A DNA stretch of 5,084 nt from contig JABDRH010000003.1 in the NCBI GenBank assembly GCA_013041835.1, forward strand, positions 1 to 5,084. Reading direction: 5' to 3'. Positions 1-5,084 of this stretch are shown in pieces. The notes below the pieces were generated by a model that was given only the letters and a program-made list of their open reading frames with translations, ran no database searches and was not told where the DNA came from. Position numbers and translations under genes: made by a program. Position 1 is the stretch's first letter, and the number at the start of each line of letters is the position of its first letter. The DNA is from Desulfatitalea sp. GTDB lineage: Bacteria; Desulfobacterota; Desulfobacteria; Desulfobacterales; Desulfosarcinaceae.

Positions 1-1529
1 CGCATCAGATCACCTACCGTTACTTTGAGGAGTTGCATGCCTGCGGCGGCGACCGGCCGCGCGCCAGCTATGAGACCATGCGCACCATGTTCATCCCCAA
101 CTTTTCCGCGGTGGTCACCGACGCGGCCGGTCTTTTCGTGCTGATTCTGGCCAAGGTGGCCCTGATGCAGTTTCTGGCCATCATCATGACGTTTTGGAGC
201 TTGTCCATTATCATGACCGCTTTTTTGGTCCCGGCCATGTGCAGCCTAATCCCGATGAAGGTCTCCAGTGAAAAATGGGCCAAAGATAGCTGTCAGGTGG
301 ATTGGCTGGCCGGATTGTTGATGAAAATCACCCGTTTTTCCATTGGCCCGGGCACCAAGTATGTCACCGGCGCCTTGATTGTCATGCTCGCGGTGTTTTG
401 TGCCTGGCAAACAAGTCATCTGAAAATCGGAGATTCGACCCCCGGCTCCCCTATTCTGTGGCCCGAGCATCCCTATAACCAGGACCAGGCCCTGATCGAT
501 CGGACCTTTAAAGCCTCATCGGAAAACCTGGTGCTATTTTACGAGGGAGAAGAAGAATCCATTTACGACCCGGCGGTCTTGAATACCTTCGAAGCGTTTG
601 CCCGGCACATGAGAAACAGCCTGCCGGATATCTATAAATCGGCCACCTATCTCGGCGAAATGGTCAAAAAGGTCAATCTAACGTTTCATGACGGCGACGA
701 ACTGTGGCAGGAACTGCCCCGGGATCAAAACCTGCTGATGTGTTTCATCGGCCTGATCAAGAGCCAATTCGAGCTCAACACGTTGCATCGCTTTGTCGAC
801 AGAAAGCTGCAACGCGCGCAGATCACACTCTTTTTTTCCGATCATACCTCCAAGAACCTGATCCGCATCCGCGATGCGGCGTTTGGTTTTTTCAACGATC
901 ATTCCTTAAAAACCGGGCAAGGCGAGTTCAAGCTGGCCGGCGGAAGGATCGGGCTGGAGATCGGGCTCAACGAGGAAATGAAACGGGCCCACGCCGTCAT
1001 CGACCTGACCGTGTTCAGCGCCATTTTCATTCTGGTCTCCCTGTCGTTCAGGTCCGTTATCGCCGGGCTGATGCTCACGCTGCCGCTCATTTTGGCCAAC
1101 ACGGTGGCCGGGGCCTACATGTCCCTGTCCGACATCGGCCTTTCGGTCAATACGCTGCCCGTTGCGGCCATCGGCGCCGGTGTCGGCGTGGACTTTGCGA
1201 TCTACCTTTACAGCCGTTGCCAGGAAGAGTTCGCGAACCAGAGCGGGGATTGGATGGGCACGATCACCCAGTCGATCTGCACCTGCGGCAAGGCGGTGGT
1301 GTTTACCGGACTGACGATCATTTTGCCGATCATCACCTGGTACTTTTTTTCAGACATGAAGTTTCAAGCGCAGGTGGGATTTTTTCTGGCGATGATCATG
1401 GGCACGAACGTTATCTTGACGGTAACGCTTCATCCCTTGTTGCTGTATATCATCAAACCGGATTTTATCAGCAAAAAAAATAGTTTGTCACCAAAAACGC
1501 AAGAGATTCCTATGAAACTATCGGCATAG
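1..1529 (+). CDS. RND/MMPL-superfamily exporter, C-terminal part (5' partial)
   Basis: Inner-membrane RND transporter of the HAE3/MMPL type, probably a proton-driven exporter of lipids or other hydrophobic compounds. The frame is open to the left edge (first full codon at 3), so a TTG at 33 is not the real start; about 508 residues are visible of a family usually 800-900 long. Two adjacent hydrophobic helices (about 123-185 and 186-248) fit TM5 and TM6. A further helix (351-413) leads into a periplasmic domain of roughly 190 residues that opens with LKIGDSTPGSP, typical after TM7. A five-helix bundle follows (about 993-1049, 1056-1130, 1143-1210, 1290-1346, 1371-1457), giving a complete second RND repeat. 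The TM10 segment carries GAGVGVDFAIYL at 1173-1208, matching the GxxxDY proton-relay motif except that Phe replaces Tyr. The short polar tail ends in a TAG at 1527. The DUF1329 gene downstream is a common partner. Substrate is unknown; family assignment is secure. Confidence 0.9.
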   Translation, partial: HQITYRYFEELHACGGDRPRASYETMRTMFIPNFSAVVTDAAGLFVLILAKVALMQFLAIIMTFWSLSIIMTAFLVPAMCSLIPMKVSSEKWAKDSCQVDWLAGLLMKITRFSIGPGTKYVTGALIVMLAVFCAWQTSHLKIGDSTPGSPILWPEHPYNQDQALIDRTFKASSENLVLFYEGEEESIYDPAVLNTFEAFARHMRNSLPDIYKSATYLGEMVKKVNLTFHDGDELWQELPRDQNLLMCFIGLIKSQFELNTLHRFVDRKLQRAQITLFFSDHTSKNLIRIRDAAFGFFNDHSLKTGQGEFKLAGGRIGLEIGLNEEMKRAHAVIDLTVFSAIFILVSLSFRSVIAGLMLTLPLILANTVAGAYMSLSDIGLSVNTLPVAAIGAGVGVDFAIYLYSRCQEEFANQSGDWMGTITQSICTCGKAVVFTGLTIILPIITWYFFSDMKFQAQVGFFLAMIMGTNVILTVTLHPLLLYIIKPDFISKKNSLSPKTQEIPMKLSA

Positions 1530-1576
1530 CCGTTTCTTGGAGAACCTGTCGATCTACGGGCAGGCGCGGCATCGGA

Positions 1577-1604
1577 TTGGCAACATAGAATTACTTGCTA
1601 TACA
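1577..1604 (+). promoter_or_regulatory. candidate sigma70 promoter for the DUF1329 gene
   Basis: TTGGCA at 1577-1582 (5 of 6 matches to the -35 consensus) is followed by a 16-base spacer and TATACA at 1599-1604 (4 of 6 matches to the -10 consensus). The surrounding DNA is AT-rich compared with the GC-rich pump gene just upstream. Transcription from here would leave a 5' leader of about 170 bases before the ATG at 1783. It is a sequence match only, and such matches occur by chance. Confidence 0.35.
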
Positions 1605-1623
1605 TAACAGTACTTATTTCACA

Positions 1624-1645
1624 CGACACGGAGCGCTTTTTGTCG
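1624..1645 (+). repeat. weak inverted repeat in the DUF1329 leader
   Basis: CGACA at 1624-1628 pairs with TGTCG at 1641-1645 around a 12-base loop containing AGCGCT and a run of five T. The T run lies in the loop instead of after the stem, so this is not a standard terminator. A five-base stem could easily be chance. Confidence 0.2.
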
Positions 1646-1715
1646 AAGGGTCAATGATTTTTCCATCTAACAAGAATCAGGTTGTTATCAAAATTGATTA
1701 CAGGTGCGGTTAATG

Positions 1716-1730
1716 AGTTGGGGGGCAACT
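1716..1730 (+). repeat. small hairpin with an all-G loop in the DUF1329 leader
   Basis: AGTTG (1716-1720) and CAACT (1726-1730) are perfect inverted arms around a loop of five G. A C-rich stretch, ACACCCCAC at 1737-1745, lies just downstream and could pair with the G run instead, giving two exclusive folds near the ribosome-binding site. The pairing is visible; any regulatory role is inference. Confidence 0.25.
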
Positions 1731-1768
1731 TGACCGACACCCCACAGAATTAACTCGCTTCCGTAAAG

Positions 1769-1773
1769 AAAGG
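1769..1773 (+). promoter_or_regulatory. ribosome-binding site fixing the DUF1329 start
   Basis: AAAGG at 1769-1773 lies 9 bases before the ATG at 1783. An in-frame TTG at 1774 directly abuts this site and could not use it. ATG 1783 (or ATG 1786, immediately after) is therefore the better start, and it also gives a compact signal peptide. Confidence 0.6.
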
Positions 1774-1782
1774 TTGGGAAAG

Positions 1783-3228
1783 ATGATGAAACAAAACCGA
1801 TGCTATACTTGCTTTTGGGTAATATTACTTTCATTGACTTTGATTGCAGCAAATGTATTGGCCGCGGATAATGTTAGCATGCCCACCGTAAAAGATCTCC
1901 AGAACAACAAAAAGTTCTACGATGACCCAAGACCACTCTATTCAACAGGCGCTTTGGGTTTCAAAAACTTATTGCCTCAGCAGGTTTACGAAAAGTTAAG
2001 TTACGATGTGGGGGCCATGAAAAAACTGTGGGCTGAAACAATTGGTTTCAAATCACCCGATGCGGTCAACAAGATTGCCCCGGAGATAAAGCCCGGCACG
2101 TATTCCTATAAAGATAAGGAGCAGTTTCCCGGTCTGAAAGCGCTAATGACAGAGTATCACTATAACCGTTTCAAGCCTGGTGCGCCACCATTTGCAGGTA
2201 ATTTTCCAGAGATCAAGATCGTCCCAACCCAGCAATACTACTACGCGCTCCCTATAGCAGAGGCGACAAAGGCCAGCAAAACCCAGTTGGACGACAAATC
2301 AGGAATTATAAAAGAAGAAACCTATGTGGCAGGGTATCCTTTTCCAAGGCCGGAAGGAAAATTCAAAGCCTATCAAGTATTTTACAACTGGCACAAGCGA
2401 TCTTTTGGTTGGGACAGCAAATTTTTTGTATCCGAATCCCGCGGATGGACAAAGTCTCTCAAAGAAGACAACGTATTGCTGAATATCGGCTGGTTTCTGA
2501 GGCTAAAAGGCAGAACCATGGAGCCGTACGGTTGGTTTGACGAGAGAGCTCAAATGCAAAATGAAGAACGTGGCGTAAGCACGGAATGGTCATCTCCACG
2601 CGATATGTTTGGAAATGTCTACAGCGGTCTCATATACCTTGACTCAGAAAAATACGACCAGAATATGTTTTATGTCAGCGGACTTAGGCGGGTTCGACTG
2701 ATGTCGTCCACCGACGTCCAGGACTCCGTGGGTGGAGCTGATTTGATCTCCTTGGACATTGATGGATGTTCACAAAAACTATCGAATACTATTTTTCCAT
2801 CGAAATTGGAAATGATCGCTGAACGGGAACTGCTGCTTCCAAACAACAAGGATGGATCAGCGTACTTTACTCCTCCAGAAAAAGGGTTGGAAATTCATAA
2901 TTTAGAATGGGAACGCAGGCCCGTATATGTGGTTAAAATGACTATAAATGACAAAAATTTTATCTACAGCCATCGAATCCTTTACTTTGATACGGAGACA
3001 TTCATTTTGCGCCTTGTGGAAAACTACGATCAAAAGGGGCGCTTATATCGAACATATGAATATTTCATGATCTTCGCTCCTGACATGGGAATGCCGCTTA
3101 TGGGTTCTACTTTGGCCCAAGATCATTTAGACCTACATAGTACTTCAGCCATTGGCTATTGTATGCCGGCCCCTGGAATGGGGCGAGAAAAGATCAGTCT
3201 TGAGTATTTATTCAAATCCGGAAAGTAA
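1783..3228 (+). CDS. DUF1329-family secreted protein, partner of the RND exporter
   Basis: Exported protein of 481 residues. The N-terminus is a signal peptide: MMKQNR, a hydrophobic core (about residues 11-25) and a cleavage site of the VLA|AD type near residue 27. There is no lipobox cysteine, so a soluble periplasmic or peripherally attached protein is likely. The DUF1329 signature covers the C-terminal two thirds: YPFPRP near 185-190, GLRRVR near 300-305, the ERELLLP strand near 347-353, RRPVYVVKM near 378-386, SHRILYFDTETF near 396-407 and YDQKGRLYRTYEY near 415-427. The family is compared to LolA/LolB lipoprotein-sorting folds and is often encoded beside RND pumps like the one upstream, suggesting it accepts or delivers the pump's hydrophobic cargo. 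The first ~100 mature residues lack the usual opening I expect of the family (LTPxGAe...GN...IPaWtGG), so this is a divergent member. Codons and GC content are visibly AT-richer than in the pump gene. Family call firm; cargo unknown. Confidence 0.85.
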   Translation: MMKQNRCYTCFWVILLSLTLIAANVLAADNVSMPTVKDLQNNKKFYDDPRPLYSTGALGFKNLLPQQVYEKLSYDVGAMKKLWAETIGFKSPDAVNKIAPEIKPGTYSYKDKEQFPGLKALMTEYHYNRFKPGAPPFAGNFPEIKIVPTQQYYYALPIAEATKASKTQLDDKSGIIKEETYVAGYPFPRPEGKFKAYQVFYNWHKRSFGWDSKFFVSESRGWTKSLKEDNVLLNIGWFLRLKGRTMEPYGWFDERAQMQNEERGVSTEWSSPRDMFGNVYSGLIYLDSEKYDQNMFYVSGLRRVRLMSSTDVQDSVGGADLISLDIDGCSQKLSNTIFPSKLEMIAERELLLPNNKDGSAYFTPPEKGLEIHNLEWERRPVYVVKMTINDKNFIYSHRILYFDTETFILRLVENYDQKGRLYRTYEYFMIFAPDMGMPLMGSTLAQDHLDLHSTSAIGYCMPAPGMGREKISLEYLFKSGK

Positions 3229-3235
3229 GCGCCAG

Positions 3236-3324
3236 AAAGGAGGAAAAGTTCAAAGAACATGAATCTCTCAGGATTACGATGGTCGACTCAATGCACCTAC
3301 GGGACCATTAAAACAGCAGTTTAG
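3236..3324 (+). other. orphan Shine-Dalgarno and 21-codon mini-ORF
   Basis: AAAGGAGGA at 3236-3244 is a near-perfect Shine-Dalgarno sequence eight bases after the DUF1329 stop, but no ATG, GTG or TTG lies at the normal distance. The first ATG, at 3259, is 15 bases beyond the AGG and opens only 21 codons (MNLSGLRWST...), ending in TAG at 3322-3324. The stretch also contains a 6-bp inverted repeat, ATGGTC (3279-3284) and GACCAT (3303-3308). It may be the remnant of a deleted gene start, a tiny leader peptide, or chance. The peptide resembles nothing I recognise. Confidence 0.25.
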
Positions 3325-3345
3325 CCGGTCTCGGTTTTGATGTTT

Positions 3346-3374
3346 TTGGTAGAAATAGGACGACAATCTATTAC
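3346..3374 (+). promoter_or_regulatory. weak candidate promoter for the CMD-like gene
   Basis: TTGGTA (3346-3351) is separated by 17 bases from TATTAC (3369-3374); each box matches its sigma70 consensus at 4 of 6 positions. It would start transcription very close to the ribosome-binding site at 3384. The optimal spacer is the main support. Confidence 0.25.
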
Positions 3375-3383
3375 ACTGTGAAA

Positions 3384-3388
3384 AGGAG
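3384..3388 (+). promoter_or_regulatory. ribosome-binding site fixing the CMD-like start
   Basis: AGGAG, within AAAAGGAGAA at 3381-3390, sits 7 bases before the ATG at 3396. An in-frame GTG at 3378 lies upstream of this site and would have no ribosome-binding site of its own, so ATG 3396 is chosen. Confidence 0.8.
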
Positions 3389-3395
3389 AATTTTA

Positions 3396-4169
3396 ATGAA
3401 AGAAAAGTCAAAGGGTAAATATGTACCCCGTGAACGTGACGAAAATGGTTTCTGGAAGATTGACAAAAAGACCCGGCTTGATATCCCGGCGCCGGATTTT
3501 TCCAATGTGGATTATCTCAGCGAGGAAGACAAAGCGTTAGGCGCCAAGCTCGTTGCGGCTCGGATGCCTCAGGCCGACTGGGGCCTGGGGGATAGCCCGA
3601 AACGCGAAAATATCTGGTGGCAGCAGCCCTCCTTTCTCTTATTGTGCGATCCAAAGTCCGCTGAATTTTTCTTTGAATGGTTTAACAGCGTGGTGACCGC
3701 TGTAACCGGATTGGATGGACTTAGCGAGCTTTATCCCGTGTGCCTGAAAAAAGATGGAATTAATTCGAGAGAGAAGAGCAACGACCCTGACGTCCGCCGA
3801 AAGCTATCAAACGCCTTGCTTATGGGATTGGCTATCGGAGTCGAGTTCGACGACCAATACTGTCACCGCCTTTATTCACTTTTGCCGCTGGATCAAAGAG
3901 AGTTCATTGAGGGTTCGGACTATGTAATGGACTCTGAAAAGATCGCGATGCTTCGCTTTCCGAGGTCGTCTGTGTGGTCCGAAGAAGAGAGCCTCGCGCT
4001 ACAATTTACCTATGCGGTGATGCGCAGAAAAATGACGGATGAAATTTGGGATCACGCCATGGCGTCCTGGGGTGAGAAAGAGACCATCAGAAATATCCAT
4101 TGGATTGGACTCTACACTCACTTGTACATGTTTCAGAATGCGATGGATCTACGTCTAGGAGAGTGGTAA
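3396..4169 (+). CDS. carboxymuconolactone decarboxylase-like (AhpD-fold) protein, non-canonical
   Basis: A 257-residue protein with no signal peptide or membrane segment, so probably cytoplasmic. Residues 1-35 are highly charged (many Lys, Arg, Asp). Residues about 138-255 look like the all-helical CMD/AhpD fold: a helix NALLMGLAIGVEFDDQYCHRL where AhpD proteins carry their active site, then WSEEESLALQFTYAV (194-208), TDEIWDHAMASWGEKE (214-229) and a final helix with YTHLYMFQNAMDLRLG (240-255), matching the family's closing 'Y..v.R.nNA' pattern. The AhpD CxxC pair is absent: only Cys156 lies in that region, followed directly by His157. Peroxidase-type disulfide chemistry is therefore unlikely, and a decarboxylase or binding role is open. 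The N-terminal ~135 residues, with IWWQQPSFLLL and FFFEWFN, match no family I know. It follows the DUF1329 gene after 167 bases, so shared function is possible but unproven. The fold call comes from pattern resemblance and is moderate. Confidence 0.6.
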   Translation: MKEKSKGKYVPRERDENGFWKIDKKTRLDIPAPDFSNVDYLSEEDKALGAKLVAARMPQADWGLGDSPKRENIWWQQPSFLLLCDPKSAEFFFEWFNSVVTAVTGLDGLSELYPVCLKKDGINSREKSNDPDVRRKLSNALLMGLAIGVEFDDQYCHRLYSLLPLDQREFIEGSDYVMDSEKIAMLRFPRSSVWSEEESLALQFTYAVMRRKMTDEIWDHAMASWGEKETIRNIHWIGLYTHLYMFQNAMDLRLGEW

Positions 4170-4177
4170 TAAAGCAT

Positions 4178-4201
4178 CGATTCCTTGACACCCGGGAATC
4201 G
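4178..4201 (+). repeat. 7-bp inverted repeat after the CMD-like gene
   Basis: CGATTCC (4178-4184) and GGAATCG (4195-4201) are perfect complements around a 10-base loop, starting 8 bases after the stop codon. No T run follows, so it is not a classical intrinsic terminator; it could protect the mRNA 3' end or assist the terminator about 50 bases downstream. The loop contains TTGACA, a perfect -35 box, but no -10 box follows at a usable distance. Confidence 0.45.
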
Positions 4202-4247
4202 ACACAGTGACCCCGGTTGCAGCAGCCCATTTTTCATTTACCTTAAT

Positions 4248-4267
4248 CGCTTGCGGCAAGCGCTTTT
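4248..4267 (+). terminator. probable intrinsic terminator of the CMD-like gene
   Basis: CGCTTG (4248-4253) pairs with CAAGCG (4257-4262) over a 3-base loop, followed by C and TTTT (4264-4267). The six-base stem is modest and the T run short. The T run is only on this side, so it would serve + strand transcription. A second GCAAGC at 4279-4284 could pair with the same left arm in an alternative fold. Confidence 0.5.
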
Positions 4268-4322
4268 GCAGTGGCCACGCAAGCTGCTATTTTCTAATCA
4301 GTTGATCCAAATGCTGCAAAAG

Positions 4323-4332
4323 CCGGAGCGCT
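4323..4332 (+). repeat. partial copy of the 4397-4410 palindrome
   Basis: CCGGAGCGCT at 4323-4332 is identical to the first ten bases of the palindrome at 4397-4410, in direct orientation and 74 bases away. Confidence 0.5.
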
Positions 4333-4396
4333 TCAGAGCCAGGTCGCCAAGGATAAAGCCGTAGCAAACTGCTGCCGTCCCTTGGCAAGGCATGAT

Positions 4397-4410
4397 CCGG
4401 AGCGCTCCGG
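4397..4410. repeat. 14-bp perfect palindrome
   Basis: CCGGAGCGCTCCGG is fully self-complementary. It lies 73 bases before the start of the next gene, in a non-coding stretch. Its symmetry and partial repeat at 4323 would suit a dimeric DNA-binding protein, but GC-rich DNA yields such palindromes by chance fairly often. The identity of any binding protein is unknown. Confidence 0.45.
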
Positions 4411-4483
4411 CTCATCTGTTGGGCAATCCGTTGATGAAGCGGGATGGACTCGCCAAAAGCCTTGGTATTTGCTATAAAAAGGC

Positions 4484-5084
4484 ATGCAGGCGGACACCGA
4501 TCATAACGGATTTGCGCAGTGGGTCCGGCAAATTTTTGAACACGGCTTCTCGTTGGACGGCGACACGCGCGCTTACATGGCCCAGACCTTCGGCAGCACG
4601 GATTTGTCGGTTGTTCTTGAAAAGGGGGATGAAAGCGAGACAGCCGCGCTGCTGGAATTGATCTTTTCACCCGACACGGTCATGCGGCTGACTTTTGAAG
4701 CGCAGTGGGGCCTCGTGCGTTTTCGCCCCGAACAGGTGGCGGCGCTTTTCACTGCATTGACCGTTCAGCCGCTCAAGACACACATCTTTTCCGACACCAA
4801 CCACAGCGGTATGGCGCTTTTGGTACCCGCGTTTGGGGTATCGGCGTTTATCCGGCGCCTGAACCTGACCTGGCAGCCGCCCGAAGCCTTGGACGTGTTT
4901 CTGAAAGCCGGGCCTGCTCACACAAATCCAATCGCTATACGAGATCGCTTTCGCCATGCACGCGTACGGTGGGCCGCGCATCGGGTCGAGCTGGTGACGG
5001 CTTATCTCAAACAGGTGACGCACAAGGCCGCGGACATCAACGACGGCTTGGTCTTTTTGTTGTCCATCCTGGATGAGTTTGAGT
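4484..5084 (+). CDS. unrecognised protein, N-terminal 200 residues (3' partial)
   Basis: The frame opens with ATG at 4484, nine bases after an in-frame TAA, and runs without a stop to the right edge: 200 codons plus one base. It reads like real protein, whereas the competing frames in the same interval are Arg/Pro-rich shadows. The visible part has no signal peptide, no clear membrane helix and no Cys. Residues 1-60 are acidic (MQADTDHNGF..., LEKGDESETAALLELIF). The middle has alternating hydrophobic stretches (VMRLTFEAQWGLVRF near 66-80, GMALLVPAFGVSAFIRRLNL near 109-128). Residues 150-200 look helical, starting basic (RDRFRHARVRWAAHRVEL) and ending DGLVFLLSILDEFE. The start is weakly supported: AAAAAGG ends only one base before the codon, so initiation may be inefficient or occur elsewhere. 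Base composition is GC-rich, like the pump gene. I recognise no family; a mostly helical cytoplasmic protein is the most that can be said. Confidence 0.7.
   Translation, partial: MQADTDHNGFAQWVRQIFEHGFSLDGDTRAYMAQTFGSTDLSVVLEKGDESETAALLELIFSPDTVMRLTFEAQWGLVRFRPEQVAALFTALTVQPLKTHIFSDTNHSGMALLVPAFGVSAFIRRLNLTWQPPEALDVFLKAGPAHTNPIAIRDRFRHARVRWAAHRVELVTAYLKQVTHKAADINDGLVFLLSILDEFE

Larger units (their letters stand above)
4170..4483. other. 314-base region without a convincing gene
   Basis: The stretch separates the CMD-like gene from the last gene. From left to right it holds an inverted repeat directly after the stop codon (4178-4201), a probable terminator (4248-4267), an 8-bp palindrome GTGGCCAC (4271-4278), the end of a minus-strand reading frame (stop at 4287-4289), and a 10-base repeat whose second copy is part of a 14-bp palindrome (4397-4410). 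On the + strand all frames are short; the frame of the downstream gene is closed by TAA at 4295 and again at 4475. Confidence 0.7.
4287..4483 (-). pseudogene. possible C-terminal fragment of a minus-strand gene
   Basis: Read on the minus strand, this interval encodes about 60 residues with ordinary, protein-like composition, including ANTKAFGESIPLHQRIAQQM and a leucine-rich end, EALRLLQHLDQLIRK, before a TAG. Further upstream on the minus strand the frame continues to about 4670, but there it becomes rich in Pro, Cys and Arg and lies opposite the strongly coding + strand gene, as a shadow frame would. A genuine gene truncated near 4480 could explain this; so could chance in GC-rich DNA. I recognise no family. 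If real, it converges on the terminator at 4248-4267. Confidence 0.2.

Noticed and set aside
704..1483. A 259-codon + strand reading frame inside the RND gene
   Set aside because: It is very rich in Arg, His and Gly and overlaps the clearly coding transporter frame; it is a shadow frame.
1577..1600. Sigma54 promoter (TTGGCA ... TTGC)
   Set aside because: The GG and GC dinucleotides are 16 bases apart instead of the required 10.
1774..1782. TTG at 1774 as the start of the DUF1329 gene
   Set aside because: It directly abuts the AAAGG ribosome-binding site; ATG 1783 has proper spacing.
3325..3338. Terminator-like CCGGTCTCGGTTTT
   Set aside because: The stem is only three base pairs, too short to act as an intrinsic terminator.
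3378..3395. GTG at 3378 as the start of the CMD-like gene
   Set aside because: The strong AGGAG site lies inside the added six codons and is placed for ATG 3396.
4185..4213. Promoter with a perfect TTGACA -35 box
   Set aside because: No -10-like hexamer is found at 16-18 bases; the segment is the loop of an inverted repeat.
4705..5076. Reading frames on both strands opposite the last gene (4705-5076 +, 4667-5023 -) and 4392-4661 +
   Set aside because: Their translations are rich in Arg, Pro and Ser without protein-like pattern, and the 4484-5084 frame is open throughout with far better character.
1..5084. CRISPR array, tRNA, rRNA, insertion sequence or toxin-antitoxin pair
   Set aside because: No regularly spaced repeats, cloverleaf-like segments, transposase-like frames with terminal repeats, or small overlapping gene pairs were seen.

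Overview
The window looks like chromosomal DNA from a Gram-negative proteobacterium. It holds an inner-membrane RND/MMPL-type transporter next to a secreted DUF1329 protein, a pairing I associate with Desulfobacterota (sulfate-reducing 'delta' lineages) and some gammaproteobacteria. The lineage is inferred from gene content; there is no rRNA or other taxonomic marker here.

Layout, all genes on the + strand. (1) 1-1529 is the C-terminal part of a large RND-superfamily exporter, open at the left edge. (2) 1530-1782 is a 253-base gap with a candidate sigma70 promoter and small hairpins. (3) 1783-3228 encodes a complete DUF1329-family protein with a signal peptide. (4) 3229-3395 is a gap with an unused, very strong Shine-Dalgarno sequence, a 21-codon mini-ORF and a possible promoter. 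(5) 3396-4169 encodes a 257-residue protein whose C-terminal half resembles the carboxymuconolactone decarboxylase (CMD)/AhpD fold without the catalytic Cys pair. (6) 4170-4483 has no convincing gene. It holds an inverted repeat, a probable terminator, a 14-bp palindrome with a partial copy, and a possible fragment of a minus-strand coding region. (7) 4484-5084 is the start of an unrecognised gene that stays open for 200 codons to the right edge.

RND pumps of this type with a DUF1329 protein (LolA/LolB-like fold) are commonly thought to move lipids or other hydrophobic molecules across the envelope. The pump would sit in the inner membrane and the DUF1329 protein would act in the periplasm or at the outer membrane. 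The CMD-like gene may belong to the same pathway, but only adjacency supports that. Gaps of 167-314 bases, separate ribosome-binding sites and a clear change in base composition (GC-rich pump gene, AT-richer DUF1329 gene, GC-rich last gene) suggest a mosaic region of separately expressed genes rather than one tight operon. I found no rRNA, tRNA, CRISPR array, transposase or recognisable defence system.
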